A stretch of 64,000 bases of DNA from an uncultured Spartobacteria bacterium (GTDB lineage: Bacteria > Verrucomicrobiota > Verrucomicrobiia > Chthoniobacterales > JAATET01): contig CALLUD010000006.1 in assembly GCA_938011325.1 (NCBI GenBank), forward strand, positions 124,001 through 188,000, written 5' to 3'. Positions 46,306 through 55,485 of the stretch are shown piece by piece (within the stretch, counting starts at the first letter, position 1; the number at the start of each line of letters is the position of its first letter). Made by a program: the position numbers and the translations under genes. A model generated the notes under the pieces. The model worked only from the letters and a program-made list of their open reading frames with translations, searched no databases and was not told where the DNA came from.

Positions 46306-47918
46306 TCGTTCTCCCGGCGAAGCTTGCGCCGGATGCGCTCGTAAATTCGCACGGTCTTGCCATCGATTCCCTCGACCTCGCCGAGCAATTCGTAGCGCGG
46401 ATCCGCGTCCAGTTTTCCGCGAAACCGCGCTTGGAACTCCTCCGAAGGCAGATTGAAAAATGCACCGCGCATTCCGGCAGGCTGCACGAACACAAGATCG
46501 GCACGTCCCAGCTTCGACTCGAAGTCCTCGGGAGTTCTCGCGAATTGCTGGTTCGCAATGCGCGGGCGGATGCCCTTTCGAAGCATCCAGATCGTAATGT
46601 TGTCGGGCACCAATGGGCCGGATTGCGTGAACATGATCACCGGCCGCTCGCGAAGCTGCGCTTTTTCGAGAAGCGGAATCGCCTGCTCATGGGCCGAGAG
46701 ATAGTTTTGGCCATCCTTCGAGTTCAACTCACCGCTGTAGGCCGGGAAGCGATACAGGAGAATTCCCGCGAGCGCGACAATCGCCAGAACCACCTGTCGA
46801 AGCCGGGCGTTTCGAAAGAGAACGCCGCACACGCGCGGCATCTCCATGGCGGAACCGAAAATCAGCGACGCAAAAAAGGCTCCACCGAGAAACGGTGACT
46901 TCATCGCCGCCCAGGTATTGATTCCCCATGTCACCACGACGAGAACCCAGATTCCCAAAACGCGAGCCAACCCCGGCCAGTCACGCGCGACGATCGCGGC
47001 GATGGGTGCGACGAGCAGGATGGCGAGCAGCGCGAACCCGAGCCAGCCGACGTTGTTGATCGCTCCGTAACCGGTGAGGTAGTAGCGAAGGTGCTCCACC
47101 GAGTCGCCCGCGTAGGTCCAGATGGCCTTGTTCTCACCGAACGAGTTTCTCCAGAAGTAGACCCACGTATCCTTTCCGAAGGGGATCGTGAAAGGCGCCG
47201 TCGCGACGAGGACCACACCCGCCTCCAAAAGCCACCGGCGAATGGCCGCATCGGCAAAGAATGTCCGGCGTGCAACCAATTCGATCGCGTAACGCAGGCA
47301 CGCCGAGTAGCCGAAAACGATCAGCGTCATCGCAAACGTCGATGGCTTCGCCAGCAGCGCCACGGCGCACAACAACGCGTGGAAAATTGCCGGACGCCAG
47401 CGCGTGAAATAATCCGGAGCCGAGATTCCGTAGGTGACGCCAATGCCAGTCAGGGTCGCCCAGCAGAGGTCGGGGCGAAACTCCACCACGGCCATCGTCG
47501 CGAACGGGAGGCACAGAAAGAAAGCCAGGGCGAGGCAGCGCTCCGTCCAGTCCCACTCGCGAAAGAGCCAGTTGAGGCCAACCAAGTAGACAAGGACGAC
47601 GATGAAGTTGAACGCATACGGCGCCCAGTCGTGATAGCCGAGCGTGGCGAAGGCCGTCGTCGCAACCACCGTCGAAAACGGCGCGTGAAGACCGTGTTGC
47701 CGAAGTTGCTGCAACACTCCATCAAACCCGGCTTCCTTGAACGCTTCGACGAGTCTCGTTCCACTGAGGAAATAAATGACGTCATCGTAATTGGGCACGG
47801 ACGTGAGCCGGCCGAGGCGCGTGGATTGCCAGACCGAGAACGCCGTGAACGCGGCCGCGAGCAATACGAGCAGCGCGCCGAACACGACGCGTTCGCGCGT
47901 GAAGCTACGACCGTTCAC
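46302..47918 (-). CDS. Multispanning membrane protein, GT-C/GT39-like glycosyltransferase
   Basis: The protein has 538 residues with about 10-11 hydrophobic helices up to residue ~385, then a C-terminal soluble domain of about 150 residues. The first external loop holds PNYDDVIYFL, an acidic pair after helix 1 typical of the catalytic loop of polyprenol-phosphate-sugar-dependent GT-C enzymes. If so, it would transfer a sugar from undecaprenyl phosphate on the periplasmic face. The gene lies next to two dolichyl-phosphate-synthase-type GT2 genes that could make that donor. Confidence 0.65.
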   Translation of the reverse strand: MNGRSFTRERVVFGALLVLLAAAFTAFSVWQSTRLGRLTSVPNYDDVIYFLSGTRLVEAFKEAGFDGVLQQLRQHGLHAPFSTVVATTAFATLGYHDWAPYAFNFIVVLVYLVGLNWLFREWDWTERCLALAFFLCLPFATMAVVEFRPDLCWATLTGIGVTYGISAPDYFTRWRPAIFHALLCAVALLAKPSTFAMTLIVFGYSACLRYAIELVARRTFFADAAIRRWLLEAGVVLVATAPFTIPFGKDTWVYFWRNSFGENKAIWTYAGDSVEHLRYYLTGYGAINNVGWLGFALLAILLVAPIAAIVARDWPGLARVLGIWVLVVVTWGINTWAAMKSPFLGGAFFASLIFGSAMEMPRVCGVLFRNARLRQVVLAIVALAGILLYRFPAYSGELNSKDGQNYLSAHEQAIPLLEKAQLRERPVIMFTQSGPLVPDNITIWMLRKGIRPRIANQQFARTPEDFESKLGRADLVFVQPAGMRGAFFNLPSEEFQARFRGKLDADPRYELLGEVEGIDGKTVRIYERIRRKLRRENE

Positions 47919-48651
47919 GAATTGCCTCCACTCGAGATCGTGCGTGACACACTTCGATCAACATTGGGATCGCCTCCCGCACCAGGCTCACCTTTCCGTG
48001 GCGCACGTCGCGCCAGTCGACGGGAAATTCCTCCAGGCGAAACCCGCGCCGCTGAAGCAGCATGAGCAGCTCCACGTCGAAGGCGAACCCCGTCGCCTCC
48101 ACATCCGGCTCGACGGCCTCAAACGCTTCGCGCTTGAGCATTTTGAATCCACATTGGGTGTCGTAAACGGGAAGACCGGTGATGCAGGAAACCAACCCTG
48201 CAAAGACTCGTCCTCCAACGTGCCGGATCCACCGCCGCTCCACCGTCCGGCCTGCAATTGCCATGCGGCTCCCGATCAGCACATCGGGTGGTGTGGTTCG
48301 TTCCGTCCAGGACCGATGGGCGCGAAGAATCTCCGACGCGCTCACCGCACCGTCCGCATCCGCAAAGGCAAGACACTCGACATCCATCTTCAAACCCGCC
48401 CGCCAGCCGGCATACACCGCCGCACCCTTGCCACGATTCTTGTCCGCAATGAGCGGTTCCAGAATGAACGGCGCTGCAAGTCGCTGAATGAGTTGTCGCA
48501 GTTCGGCAACGTCCTCCGCCGGCGAACCGTCGTCCGAAATCAAAATCGAAAACGTCGGGGGCAGCGTCGAAACAAGATCCTTCAGAAACGGCTCGATCCG
48601 CCGCACGTCGCGGTAATGCGGGATGACAAGCAGAGTTCGCGACGGCGACAT
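47905..48651 (-). CDS. Polyprenyl-phosphate glycosyltransferase-like GT2 (Alg5/DPM1 type)
   Basis: The protein has 248 residues. Motifs are LLVIPHYRDVRRIEPFL, ISDDGSPAED, NRGKGAAVYAGWRAG, and AFADADGAVSASEIL, whose DADG fits the metal site. IGSRMAIAGRTVERRWIRHVGG, then TGLPVYDTQCGFKML, is characteristic of dolichyl-phosphate glucosyl/mannosyltransferase-type proteins. It probably loads a sugar onto a polyprenyl phosphate. It overlaps the GT-C-like gene by 14 bases. Confidence 0.85.
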   Translation of the reverse strand: MSPSRTLLVIPHYRDVRRIEPFLKDLVSTLPPTFSILISDDGSPAEDVAELRQLIQRLAAPFILEPLIADKNRGKGAAVYAGWRAGLKMDVECLAFADADGAVSASEILRAHRSWTERTTPPDVLIGSRMAIAGRTVERRWIRHVGGRVFAGLVSCITGLPVYDTQCGFKMLKREAFEAVEPDVEATGFAFDVELLMLLQRRGFRLEEFPVDWRDVRHGKVSLVREAIPMLIEVCHARSRVEAIRERS

Positions 48652-48678
48652 TTCCGGGATGGGACTACGACGGCTGGG

Positions 48679-49449
48679 TTAGGTGGACGACTCGGATTTC
48701 CGATAATCGCCGCGACTGAAATACTTCTCCAGCCAGACGTAAAGACAGATGAAGAGGTATCGGCTGCCCATTTCCTTGATTTTCAATTTCGGCTCACCCA
48801 CCCGGCGGTTTCGCCACGTGATAGGCACAACCGTCCATGTGTAGCCGCGCACGATCGCCTTGAGCGGGATTTCCACCGTGAGATTGAAGTGCGGTGAAAT
48901 CAGTGGACGGCAACCGTCGATCACGGATCGGCGATAGGCCTTGAAGGCATTCGTCGTGTCGTTGAGCGGAATGCGGAAGAGGTGTTTGATAAACTGGTTC
49001 GCGAGACGGTTGATCAAAAGCTTCAGCGGAGGGTAATCGATGACTCCGCCGCCTTTGATGAACCGGCTTCCGAAGACGCAGTCCCAACCTTCATTGAGGA
49101 GCCTCCAATACCGGACGACATCCCGCGCATCGTCCGATTCGTCCGCCATCATGATCACCACAGCGTCCCCGGTCATGTGATCGAGCCCGAAAATGATCGC
49201 GCGGCCGAAACCATGTTCTCCTTCGTTGCGAAGAGGTTTGAGGGTGGGAATCCGCTCGGACAATTTGGTCAGCACCTCCCAAGAGCGATCCGTGCTTCCA
49301 TCGTCGACCACAACGATCTCATGAGGCACCTCGTGCAACTTCAACTCGAGGTAAAGGTGCTCGACGGTTAATGGAATCGCCTCCTCCTCGTTGCGCGCGG
49401 GGATGACGACGCTCAGTTTCTCAAGCGGGGCGGGACCGGGCGAACTCAT
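48679..49449 (-). CDS. Polyprenyl-phosphate mannose synthase-like GT2
   Basis: The protein has 256 residues (MSSPGPAPLEK at 49449, ATGA overlap with the upstream gene). Motifs are SVVIPARNEEEAI, VVVDDGSTDRSW, IIFGLDHMTGDAVVIMMADESDDARDV (D-x-S-D variant of DxD), GSRFIKGGGVIDYPPLK and NDTTNAFKAYRR, typical of DPM1/Ppm1-like enzymes. It lacks the C-terminal membrane helices of some relatives. It is a second candidate for making a lipid-linked sugar. Confidence 0.87.
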   Translation of the reverse strand: MSSPGPAPLEKLSVVIPARNEEEAIPLTVEHLYLELKLHEVPHEIVVVDDGSTDRSWEVLTKLSERIPTLKPLRNEGEHGFGRAIIFGLDHMTGDAVVIMMADESDDARDVVRYWRLLNEGWDCVFGSRFIKGGGVIDYPPLKLLINRLANQFIKHLFRIPLNDTTNAFKAYRRSVIDGCRPLISPHFNLTVEIPLKAIVRGYTWTVVPITWRNRRVGEPKLKIKEMGSRYLFICLYVWLEKYFSRGDYRKSESST

Positions 49450-50114
49450 GCCGGCTTGCGAGCAACCACCAGAAATTGCTTCCCGAAAAGCGGCCACGCC
49501 CATGGCATGGCCACATACATCTCCACGAAAAGGAGCGGATACTGGCGCCCTCCCACCATCGTGTAAGGCAGGAAGCGGGAAATCGCCTCCTCGACGACAA
49601 ATCCGCCAATTTCCAAAGCCTCAGCCAGCGACAACTCGGTAAGGATCGTGTGATGATCAAAGAAGTCCCAATAGGCGCCGGGGAGGTATTTGATATTGGG
49701 ACCGAGGGCGATGAGCCGGCCGCCGGGCTTGAGACTTCTCAATGCCTGCTCCAGCGTGGCGACGAGGCAGTTTTTGTCAGGCAGGTGCTCGAAGAAATTG
49801 GACGTGAATACGACGTCCAGCGAGCCTGCGTCGACCCGCCATGGTTTCGAGCAGTCCTGATGCAGAAACTCGACTTCCGCGGCAAGGTGCTGCGGAGCAT
49901 CGGGGTTCAAATCCATTGCAAGCTTCCGACCACAGCGAATCTGATTGATGAACTCCCCGTATCCGCATCCCAGATCGAGCACGATATGCTCGGGCCGCAC
50001 CCAGCGATTGAAGAACTTCGCCGTCAACACACCCCAGACCCGCCGCCGATAATCGGCGGTATCGGCAAACCGACGCCGATAGATTTCAGAAAGCCGGGAT
50101 TCGGATTCCGCCAT
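49446..50114 (-). CDS. Class I SAM-dependent methyltransferase
   Basis: The protein has 222 residues. Motif I is IVLDLGCGYGEFINQI, motif II AMDLNPDA, and VVFTSNFFEHLPD with LKPGGRLIALGPN completes the Methyltransf_11/25 pattern. It shares a 4-base overlap with the GT2 gene. The acceptor is unknown; a glycan or its lipid carrier is likely from context. Confidence 0.9.
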   Translation of the reverse strand: MAESESRLSEIYRRRFADTADYRRRVWGVLTAKFFNRWVRPEHIVLDLGCGYGEFINQIRCGRKLAMDLNPDAPQHLAAEVEFLHQDCSKPWRVDAGSLDVVFTSNFFEHLPDKNCLVATLEQALRSLKPGGRLIALGPNIKYLPGAYWDFFDHHTILTELSLAEALEIGGFVVEEAISRFLPYTMVGGRQYPLLFVEMYVAMPWAWPLFGKQFLVVARKPA

Positions 50115-50172
50115 GAGCTACTTCCGCTGGAAGTTCCAAACCTTCATATTCTCGATCGCTCCGTGTGCCGTT

Positions 50173-50901
50173 CTATCGAGCGCGGGCGACCAGCAACAGC
50201 GACACGCCCACGGGCAGAGAATGTCGAGCCACCCAATGGCGCTCAAAGCCGAACACCGTTTGCAGAAGTCTGTTGATCGGCGCAGGCGGAGGCTTCAATT
50301 GATCCGCAGGATCCGATCCCATCCGCTCCGCGACGAAACGTGCGGTGAGAATCAGCGGCATGAGGAGTAAGTTGAAATAACTCGCGTGGACGGTTTTGAA
50401 TCCTGCGTTCGCGACTGCCTTCTCCAGCTCTTCACGCGTGTAGCGTCGAACGTGGTGATTGATCTCGTCGTGCGCGCTCCACAGCCACTGAAACGCCGGC
50501 ACCGTGATGAAGATGAAACCGCCCGACTTCGTTCTTCGACGCAAGTGCTCCAGACTCGCCGCTTCTTCGCGGATGTGCTCGATCACGTCGAAAAGGCAGA
50601 CGAGATCGAAAGCCTCATCTCCATAGGGAAGTTGCTCCGGCAAGGCGCAAGGCTCGACCGGCGCGATGCCGCGCCTGCGAGCCATTTCCAACACCGACGC
50701 CTCGTATTCGCATGCCTTCAGCCGACCGAAGCTCGAAAGCATTTCGAAATTTCCCCCGCTGGCGCAGCCGACCTCAAGAATCGAGGCATTCTGCGGGAGC
50801 GGCAGGTTGCGCAGGGTTGCGCGGATGATTTCCCGACGCGCCGCGAACCACCAATGCCGCTCTTCAGCGATCGCGTAGGGCTCGTAGTAATCAGCGTCCA
50901 T
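50173..50901 (-). CDS. Class I SAM-dependent methyltransferase
   Basis: The protein has 242 residues. HWWFAARREIIRATL is the common start of a methyltransferase family seen in polysaccharide loci. Motif I is ILEVGCASGGNFEML, then LVCLFDVIEHIREE and GGFIFITVPAFQWLWSAHDEINHHVRRY. A hydrophobic segment (YFNLLLMPLILTARFV) near residue 180 may associate with the membrane. It overlaps the GtrB-like GT2 by 11 bases. Confidence 0.9.
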   Translation of the reverse strand: MDADYYEPYAIAEERHWWFAARREIIRATLRNLPLPQNASILEVGCASGGNFEMLSSFGRLKACEYEASVLEMARRRGIAPVEPCALPEQLPYGDEAFDLVCLFDVIEHIREEAASLEHLRRRTKSGGFIFITVPAFQWLWSAHDEINHHVRRYTREELEKAVANAGFKTVHASYFNLLLMPLILTARFVAERMGSDPADQLKPPPAPINRLLQTVFGFERHWVARHSLPVGVSLLLVARAR

Positions 50902-51868
50902 GGCCGTCGTCGGTGGGTTTGTCGGCGGTTCGATTCGCGATGAGATAGTCCGGACGGTTCTTCACGGTATCGAACACCCGACCGACGTATTCGCCGAGGA
51001 TTCCCAACGCGAAGAGGTTCAAGCTTCCGAAGACCACGATGCAAAGAAGCAGGCTCGTCCACCCGGGCACCAACCCCTCGCCGCCTGCGAAGCTTTTGAT
51101 GAGTGCGTAGAGGAGATAAATCAGAAACGGCAGCGTCGCCACCGCGCTCATCCAGAACGCGAGCCGGAGCGGAAATTTGCTGAACGAAAGAACGCCGTCG
51201 ATTCCAAATCGCAGCATCTTCATGAGGCTGAACTTCGTCTCACCCGCCGCGCGCCCGGGACGCTGATAGTGAATGATGCGGCTTTCGAATCCCAGCCAGC
51301 CGACCATGCCGCGCAGATACTTGTGTTTCTCCCGCATACGGAGCAGGGCATCGAGCGCCTTGCGACTCATCAGGCGGAAGTCTCCGCAGTCGAGCGGCGC
51401 ATGCACCTCGCCCACGAATCGAATGAATCGGTAGAACGCGTGCGCCGTCGCGATCTTGAACCACGTCTCGTCGGCGCGACTCTCGCGAACTGCGTGCACA
51501 ATCTCCGCGCCTTCCCGCCATGCGGCCAGCATTTCGAGAATAAGTTCCGGCGGGTCCTGGAGGTCGCCGTCCATGCTCACGATCGCATCGCCCGTCGCCG
51601 CCTCGTATCCGCAGAAGAGCGCATTCTGGTGACCAAAATTTCGCGAAAGGGAAATCCCCTTCACGCGCGCATCGGCTCCCGCGAACTCGCAGATCTGCTC
51701 CCAGGTTCCGTCGGAGCTGCCGTCGTCGATCAACACAATCTCGGCTTCGTATTCGGCCGGCAGTTCGGCGACGAGATTCGCGAGCCGCTCGCGCAGGATC
51801 GAAAATCCCGCTGCCTCGTTCAGCAGCGGAATGACGAGGCTTACCGTCGCTTGGGTTGGCGCACTCAT
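50891..51868 (-). CDS. GtrB/DPM-like GT2 with two C-terminal membrane helices
   Basis: The protein has 325 residues (MSAPTQATVSLVIPLLNE at 51868, ATGA overlap). Motifs are LIDDGSSDGTW, RNFGHQNALFCGYEAATGDAIVSMDGDLQDPPELI and DCGDFRLMSRKALDALL. Two hydrophobic helices follow at about 233-253 and 268-290, ending in GEYVGRVFDTVKNRPDYLI. This layout is that of undecaprenyl-phosphate glycosyltransferases such as GtrB/ArnC relatives. The open frame further upstream is not supported. Confidence 0.93.
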   Translation of the reverse strand: MSAPTQATVSLVIPLLNEAAGFSILRERLANLVAELPAEYEAEIVLIDDGSSDGTWEQICEFAGADARVKGISLSRNFGHQNALFCGYEAATGDAIVSMDGDLQDPPELILEMLAAWREGAEIVHAVRESRADETWFKIATAHAFYRFIRFVGEVHAPLDCGDFRLMSRKALDALLRMREKHKYLRGMVGWLGFESRIIHYQRPGRAAGETKFSLMKMLRFGIDGVLSFSKFPLRLAFWMSAVATLPFLIYLLYALIKSFAGGEGLVPGWTSLLLCIVVFGSLNLFALGILGEYVGRVFDTVKNRPDYLIANRTADKPTDDGHGR

Positions 51869-53775
51869 CGACTCGGCATCTCCTGTGTTTCCGGATGGCT
51901 CTGCAACTTCCTCTCCTCCCGCTCCCGCCGTCGCAGTTCCCTTTCCGCCCGCCTTTCCTCGCGTGCTTCCTGCGCCGCCTTGCGGGCTGCGATCTGCTCG
52001 AAAGAGGCCGGATACCAGTAGTCGGTCGCGAAGCTCGGCCACGGCTCCGTCTCCGGAGAGTCCCGCAGGATGCGATCGGCGAGATCGCTCAACTTGATGT
52101 TCCGCGCGGCGCCGACGTTTGCCTCCCGCGACGCGAGTTTCTCACCGGCGAGAACCAGATCGTCGGCAATGCGCGTCCAGCGCCCGTTCCTCCAATCGAT
52201 GAGCAGGAATTTTCCGTTCTCGACCAGCGGCCAGTCCGCCGGAGACCACTCGACCGTTTTCAACCGGACTCCGCCCTCCTCCACCTCCGCGTCGGTCCAT
52301 GGGAAGATCGGGTCGAGAGAAGGTTCGCTGCTCCAGCTGCTCGGCGAGTCGATGAAGTCCTTGAACGCGCCGCCGACGCTGAAGGCGCTGATCCAGTTTG
52401 ATGAGGAGTAACCGGGCGTTTGCGGCACCGGATTTCTCGCCCGCGACTCGAGGCGGACGAGCACGATATCACCTTCACGTGCGTCGGAAATCTGCGCAAC
52501 AACCTCGCGAATGAAGGTCGATTGCTGCGCCCAGTTCGTCACGTATTCCGCCAGTTGCACCTGCTGATTAAAAGGGACGAGAAGCGCGAGGTAAAACGTG
52601 ATTATGGCAAGCGCGAACACTCGAAGCACCTTCATGTTCCGCAACAAGCCGGCCATCGTCTCTGCGGTCACCGCAACAAGCAGACAGAGCCCGAAAACGG
52701 ATGGCTGATGCATGTGACTCAGTCGCCCGACGGTCACGATGGGAGGGTAATACCATTCGTAAAAGCGATACATGTAGGGAAGCATCCAGAACGCCACGCC
52801 CGCAATCGCAAGCTGCCAGAGCGGAATGAGGTGACCGCCTGCGGAGGGCGGCGCCATGGGCGTGTCGGGGAATCGCGAACGGGCGACCCACCAGCAGAGA
52901 CCGATGATGAGAAGCGCCGAAACCGCCGACCACGCATACTGGCCGGCATCGCTGAGCAGCAGCGCATCGAGCGGCCTCTGCCACAGTTCCCGGGCGACGA
53001 CAACCGGCCCGATGAACATGGCGGTGATGGCGCGGTAGAGCACGTCGGCAAACGATCCCATCACTTCCGAGGCGCGATTGTCGCCGATCGCGCTTCGCAG
53101 CAGCAGAACGCCGAAGAGCAGCACGCCGCAGGCAAGCCCATGCACGAAGAGCAGCCGGATCTTCCGCCACAGGTCCGCAGTCGGCCTCAGAAACGGCGCC
53201 AGCACGAAGAGCAGCAGATACGGCTCGTAGTTGAGCACGATGATGACCGCTGTCACAAACGCCCAAACCGTCCTCCCGGTCGCGTAGAGCCAGAGCGCCG
53301 TGATCGCCAGGATCGTGCCGAACGGCAACAGCATCTGGTGCATGAGCAGTTGCTTGCTCGTGTCGACGGGGAAGAGGACAAAAAAGACCGCCGCGAGAAA
53401 GGCCGGAGACGCGGACACGTAGCGCCGCAAAAACAGAAAAATAAGAAACGCCGCAGTAGAAGTCAGAAACAGACCCCACAGGTAGAATCCGGTCAGCGAC
53501 GGCAGATGCGCGAACACGAAGGCGACCACCGGATTGATCGTCCACCAGACGGGCCGACCCTGGGGCCACGTGAACATCCCCTTCTGCATGGCAGCCCAAA
53601 GGTCGGGCCACGTCCATGTCATCTGCGGGAGAACGAACATGAAGTCGTCCTCGTAGATGCCGAAATCCTCCATGTAGAGGTAGTTCGCGAGGAAGTTCAG
53701 CAGCGTGATCGCCGCCAGCGGGAGCAGGAGCGCGCCGGTCCGCTTCAAGTCGGGAAATGAGCGAGGACTATTCAT
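51865..53775 (-). CDS. Large multispanning membrane protein, GT-C-like, with charged C-terminal tail
   Basis: The protein has 636 residues (MNSPRSFPDLKRTG at 53775). There are about 11 hydrophobic helices up to residue ~420, a soluble domain of about 170 residues, and an Arg/Glu-rich coiled tail (EAREERRAERELRRREREERK). After helix 1 comes FGIYEDDFMF; the Glu-Asp-Asp loop resembles the catalytic acidic loop of GT-C glycosyltransferases. It is probably an acceptor-side partner of a polyprenyl-phosphate sugar donor. A decayed paralogue lies immediately upstream and its stop overlaps this start by 8 bases. Function is inference. Confidence 0.65.
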   Translation of the reverse strand: MNSPRSFPDLKRTGALLLPLAAITLLNFLANYLYMEDFGIYEDDFMFVLPQMTWTWPDLWAAMQKGMFTWPQGRPVWWTINPVVAFVFAHLPSLTGFYLWGLFLTSTAAFLIFLFLRRYVSASPAFLAAVFFVLFPVDTSKQLLMHQMLLPFGTILAITALWLYATGRTVWAFVTAVIIVLNYEPYLLLFVLAPFLRPTADLWRKIRLLFVHGLACGVLLFGVLLLRSAIGDNRASEVMGSFADVLYRAITAMFIGPVVVARELWQRPLDALLLSDAGQYAWSAVSALLIIGLCWWVARSRFPDTPMAPPSAGGHLIPLWQLAIAGVAFWMLPYMYRFYEWYYPPIVTVGRLSHMHQPSVFGLCLLVAVTAETMAGLLRNMKVLRVFALAIITFYLALLVPFNQQVQLAEYVTNWAQQSTFIREVVAQISDAREGDIVLVRLESRARNPVPQTPGYSSSNWISAFSVGGAFKDFIDSPSSWSSEPSLDPIFPWTDAEVEEGGVRLKTVEWSPADWPLVENGKFLLIDWRNGRWTRIADDLVLAGEKLASREANVGAARNIKLSDLADRILRDSPETEPWPSFATDYWYPASFEQIAARKAAQEAREERRAERELRRREREERKLQSHPETQEMPSR

Positions 53776-54247
53776 TCGGCATTGTTCCGCTTCTCGAGTC
53801 GGGCCCTTTGTTTTTCCAGGCGAGCCTGCGCGCCTGCCGCTCCTCGAGACGCGCCGCAGCATCGCGGCGGCGCTGCAACTCCGCATTCATTTCGTCGGGC
53901 GGAGTCGGCAACCAGAAGTCGTGCACGAAACTCGGCCAGGCGTCGTGGAATCCAACAACCCCCAGACGTAATATCACGTCAACGAAGGGAAGGCGCCGAG
54001 CACGAAAGCGACGGTCGGATTGAGGCTCCACCAAACCGGTCGCCCCTGCGGCCAGGAAAAGAGCGCTCGCTGAATCGCGGCGTCGAGTTCATCGACCGAC
54101 GCCAGCATGTGCGGGAGCACGAACTCGTAGTCATCCTCGTAAACACCGAAAGCTCGCCATGTGTAAGTAGTTCGCGAGCAGGTTCAGCAGCAGGATCGCA
54201 ATCGCGGCCGCCACCGCTTGAAATCGATGATCGGATCGGGAGTTCAT
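53768..54247 (-). pseudogene. Decayed, internally deleted paralogue of the adjacent GT-C-like membrane protein
   Basis: From the ATG at 54247 (MNSRSDHRFQA, then LLLNLLANYLHM) it parallels the N-terminus of the intact neighbour (LLNFLANYLYM). One extra T then shifts the frame; in the corrected frame it continues FGVYEDDYEFVLPHM, WPQGRPVWWSLNPTVAFVL, AFPSLT. An in-frame TGA follows where the intact copy has Gly, then YYVWGLL. The sequence next jumps to the C-terminal tail (PSFVHDFWLPTPPDEMNAELQRRR and RLEERQARR), matching WPSFATDYWYPASFEQ in the intact copy. About 500 codons are missing. It keeps ATGA-type junctions on both sides. Confidence 0.82.
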
Positions 54248-55482
54248 GGAGCGGAGGCAAAATGCGCGTAAAGCTCCGCATCGAGTGGATGCTGGCTGGA
54301 GATTTTCCGACGCCATTCGTCCGTTAGACTAAAGCGCTTCGAATACGTCTCGCCCGCACGATTCGACACGGTCGCGATCGGGGGCAGGTCGAGTTTGTCG
54401 GTCAGAACGCGCATCGCGGAATCGAAATCCTCTGTCGTGCAGACGAGCCAGAATCCGCGAAGCGTATCGACGACTTTTCGGAACAACACAGCCTCCGGAA
54501 GCGCATCGACGTCGAGACCGAGCCACTTGAGCCCCAGCCAGCGCGTCATCCAGTTTCGGTCCTGGCGCGCATACCACGACGCGAAGTCGGGAATCGGCTC
54601 ACCAGCGAGTTCGCGCTGGTGCATTTCCCAATTGTAGTGCGAGACCATACGCGAGGCGGGATCGCGCAGGCACGTCATCATCAAAGGCCGGCGATTCGGC
54701 AATCGCTCCAGGCTCTTCATCGAGACGTCGTGTCCGAAAAGCACCTCGATTCGTTCCAGCTCGCGGCAATCCTTGTGCGCAAAAGGAACGGCGCCCGTGG
54801 CATTGACGTCGCGCTCGGCACGGGCATCGAGATGAACGAGTTCGTCGTTCCACGTGAGATGCGCGTTGAGATGCTTGAAGACGGACATCCCGGCGCACTT
54901 CGGAATGTGGTGGTAGACGATCAGTTCATCATCCGGCAGACGCCGAGCTTCCCGCCGCCACTTTCTCCCAAGCATCTGGCGATGAAACGGACGGAATAGT
55001 CGCGCGATGACAGGATCGTCGTATGCGGCATCGATGCGACTTTGCTCGAGTGTCGTGGTCTGAAGTCTTTCGCGGAATCCCAGAACCTCGCGCTCGAGGA
55101 CATCAATCGGGTTCGCCGTTCCAAGAAGATGGAGGCTCTCGAATCGCGTGAGGACGATTTTCCGCGGTTGCTCCGCGAGAATTTCCCGCCCCTCGGAAAA
55201 TGGAAAATCCCCGTCGGTTGGAACGGGGATCTTGAGCGCCGCACATTGCCCGCCCAGCCATTTCGCAGGCTGCGCCACTGGTCCGGCGTCGATGACCTCC
55301 GCGAGCAACGGGTCGCAAAGCACGAGCGCGATTCTTGATCGCGGAGGCGCCGTGGTGACATCGCGACCGAACGCGGGAGGCAAACCCGGTTGGAGAACCG
55401 TCGCCGCGACCCGCGCAAGTTCGGCGGAGGGACTCGCGACGAACCACGGCGCTTCGTGAGGCCGTTTGAACCAGCGGAACAC
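54244..55482 (-). CDS. Sulfotransferase (family 2 type) with N-terminal extension
   Basis: The protein has 412 residues. The PAPS-binding loop YHHIPKCAGMSVFKHL is at about 190-205 (Lys195) and the 3'-phosphate motif CLRDPASRMVSHYNW lies about 80 residues later, as in Golgi-type carbohydrate sulfotransferases. The first ~180 residues are an extension with no recognised domain. It overlaps the pseudogene start by 4 bases. It is a second sulfotransferase of a different family from the one at 34.2-35.0 kb, so two different positions could be sulfated. Confidence 0.85.
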   Translation of the reverse strand: MFRWFKRPHEAPWFVASPSAELARVAATVLQPGLPPAFGRDVTTAPPRSRIALVLCDPLLAEVIDAGPVAQPAKWLGGQCAALKIPVPTDGDFPFSEGREILAEQPRKIVLTRFESLHLLGTANPIDVLEREVLGFRERLQTTTLEQSRIDAAYDDPVIARLFRPFHRQMLGRKWRREARRLPDDELIVYHHIPKCAGMSVFKHLNAHLTWNDELVHLDARAERDVNATGAVPFAHKDCRELERIEVLFGHDVSMKSLERLPNRRPLMMTCLRDPASRMVSHYNWEMHQRELAGEPIPDFASWYARQDRNWMTRWLGLKWLGLDVDALPEAVLFRKVVDTLRGFWLVCTTEDFDSAMRVLTDKLDLPPIATVSNRAGETYSKRFSLTDEWRRKISSQHPLDAELYAHFASAP

Positions 55483-55485
55483 GCG

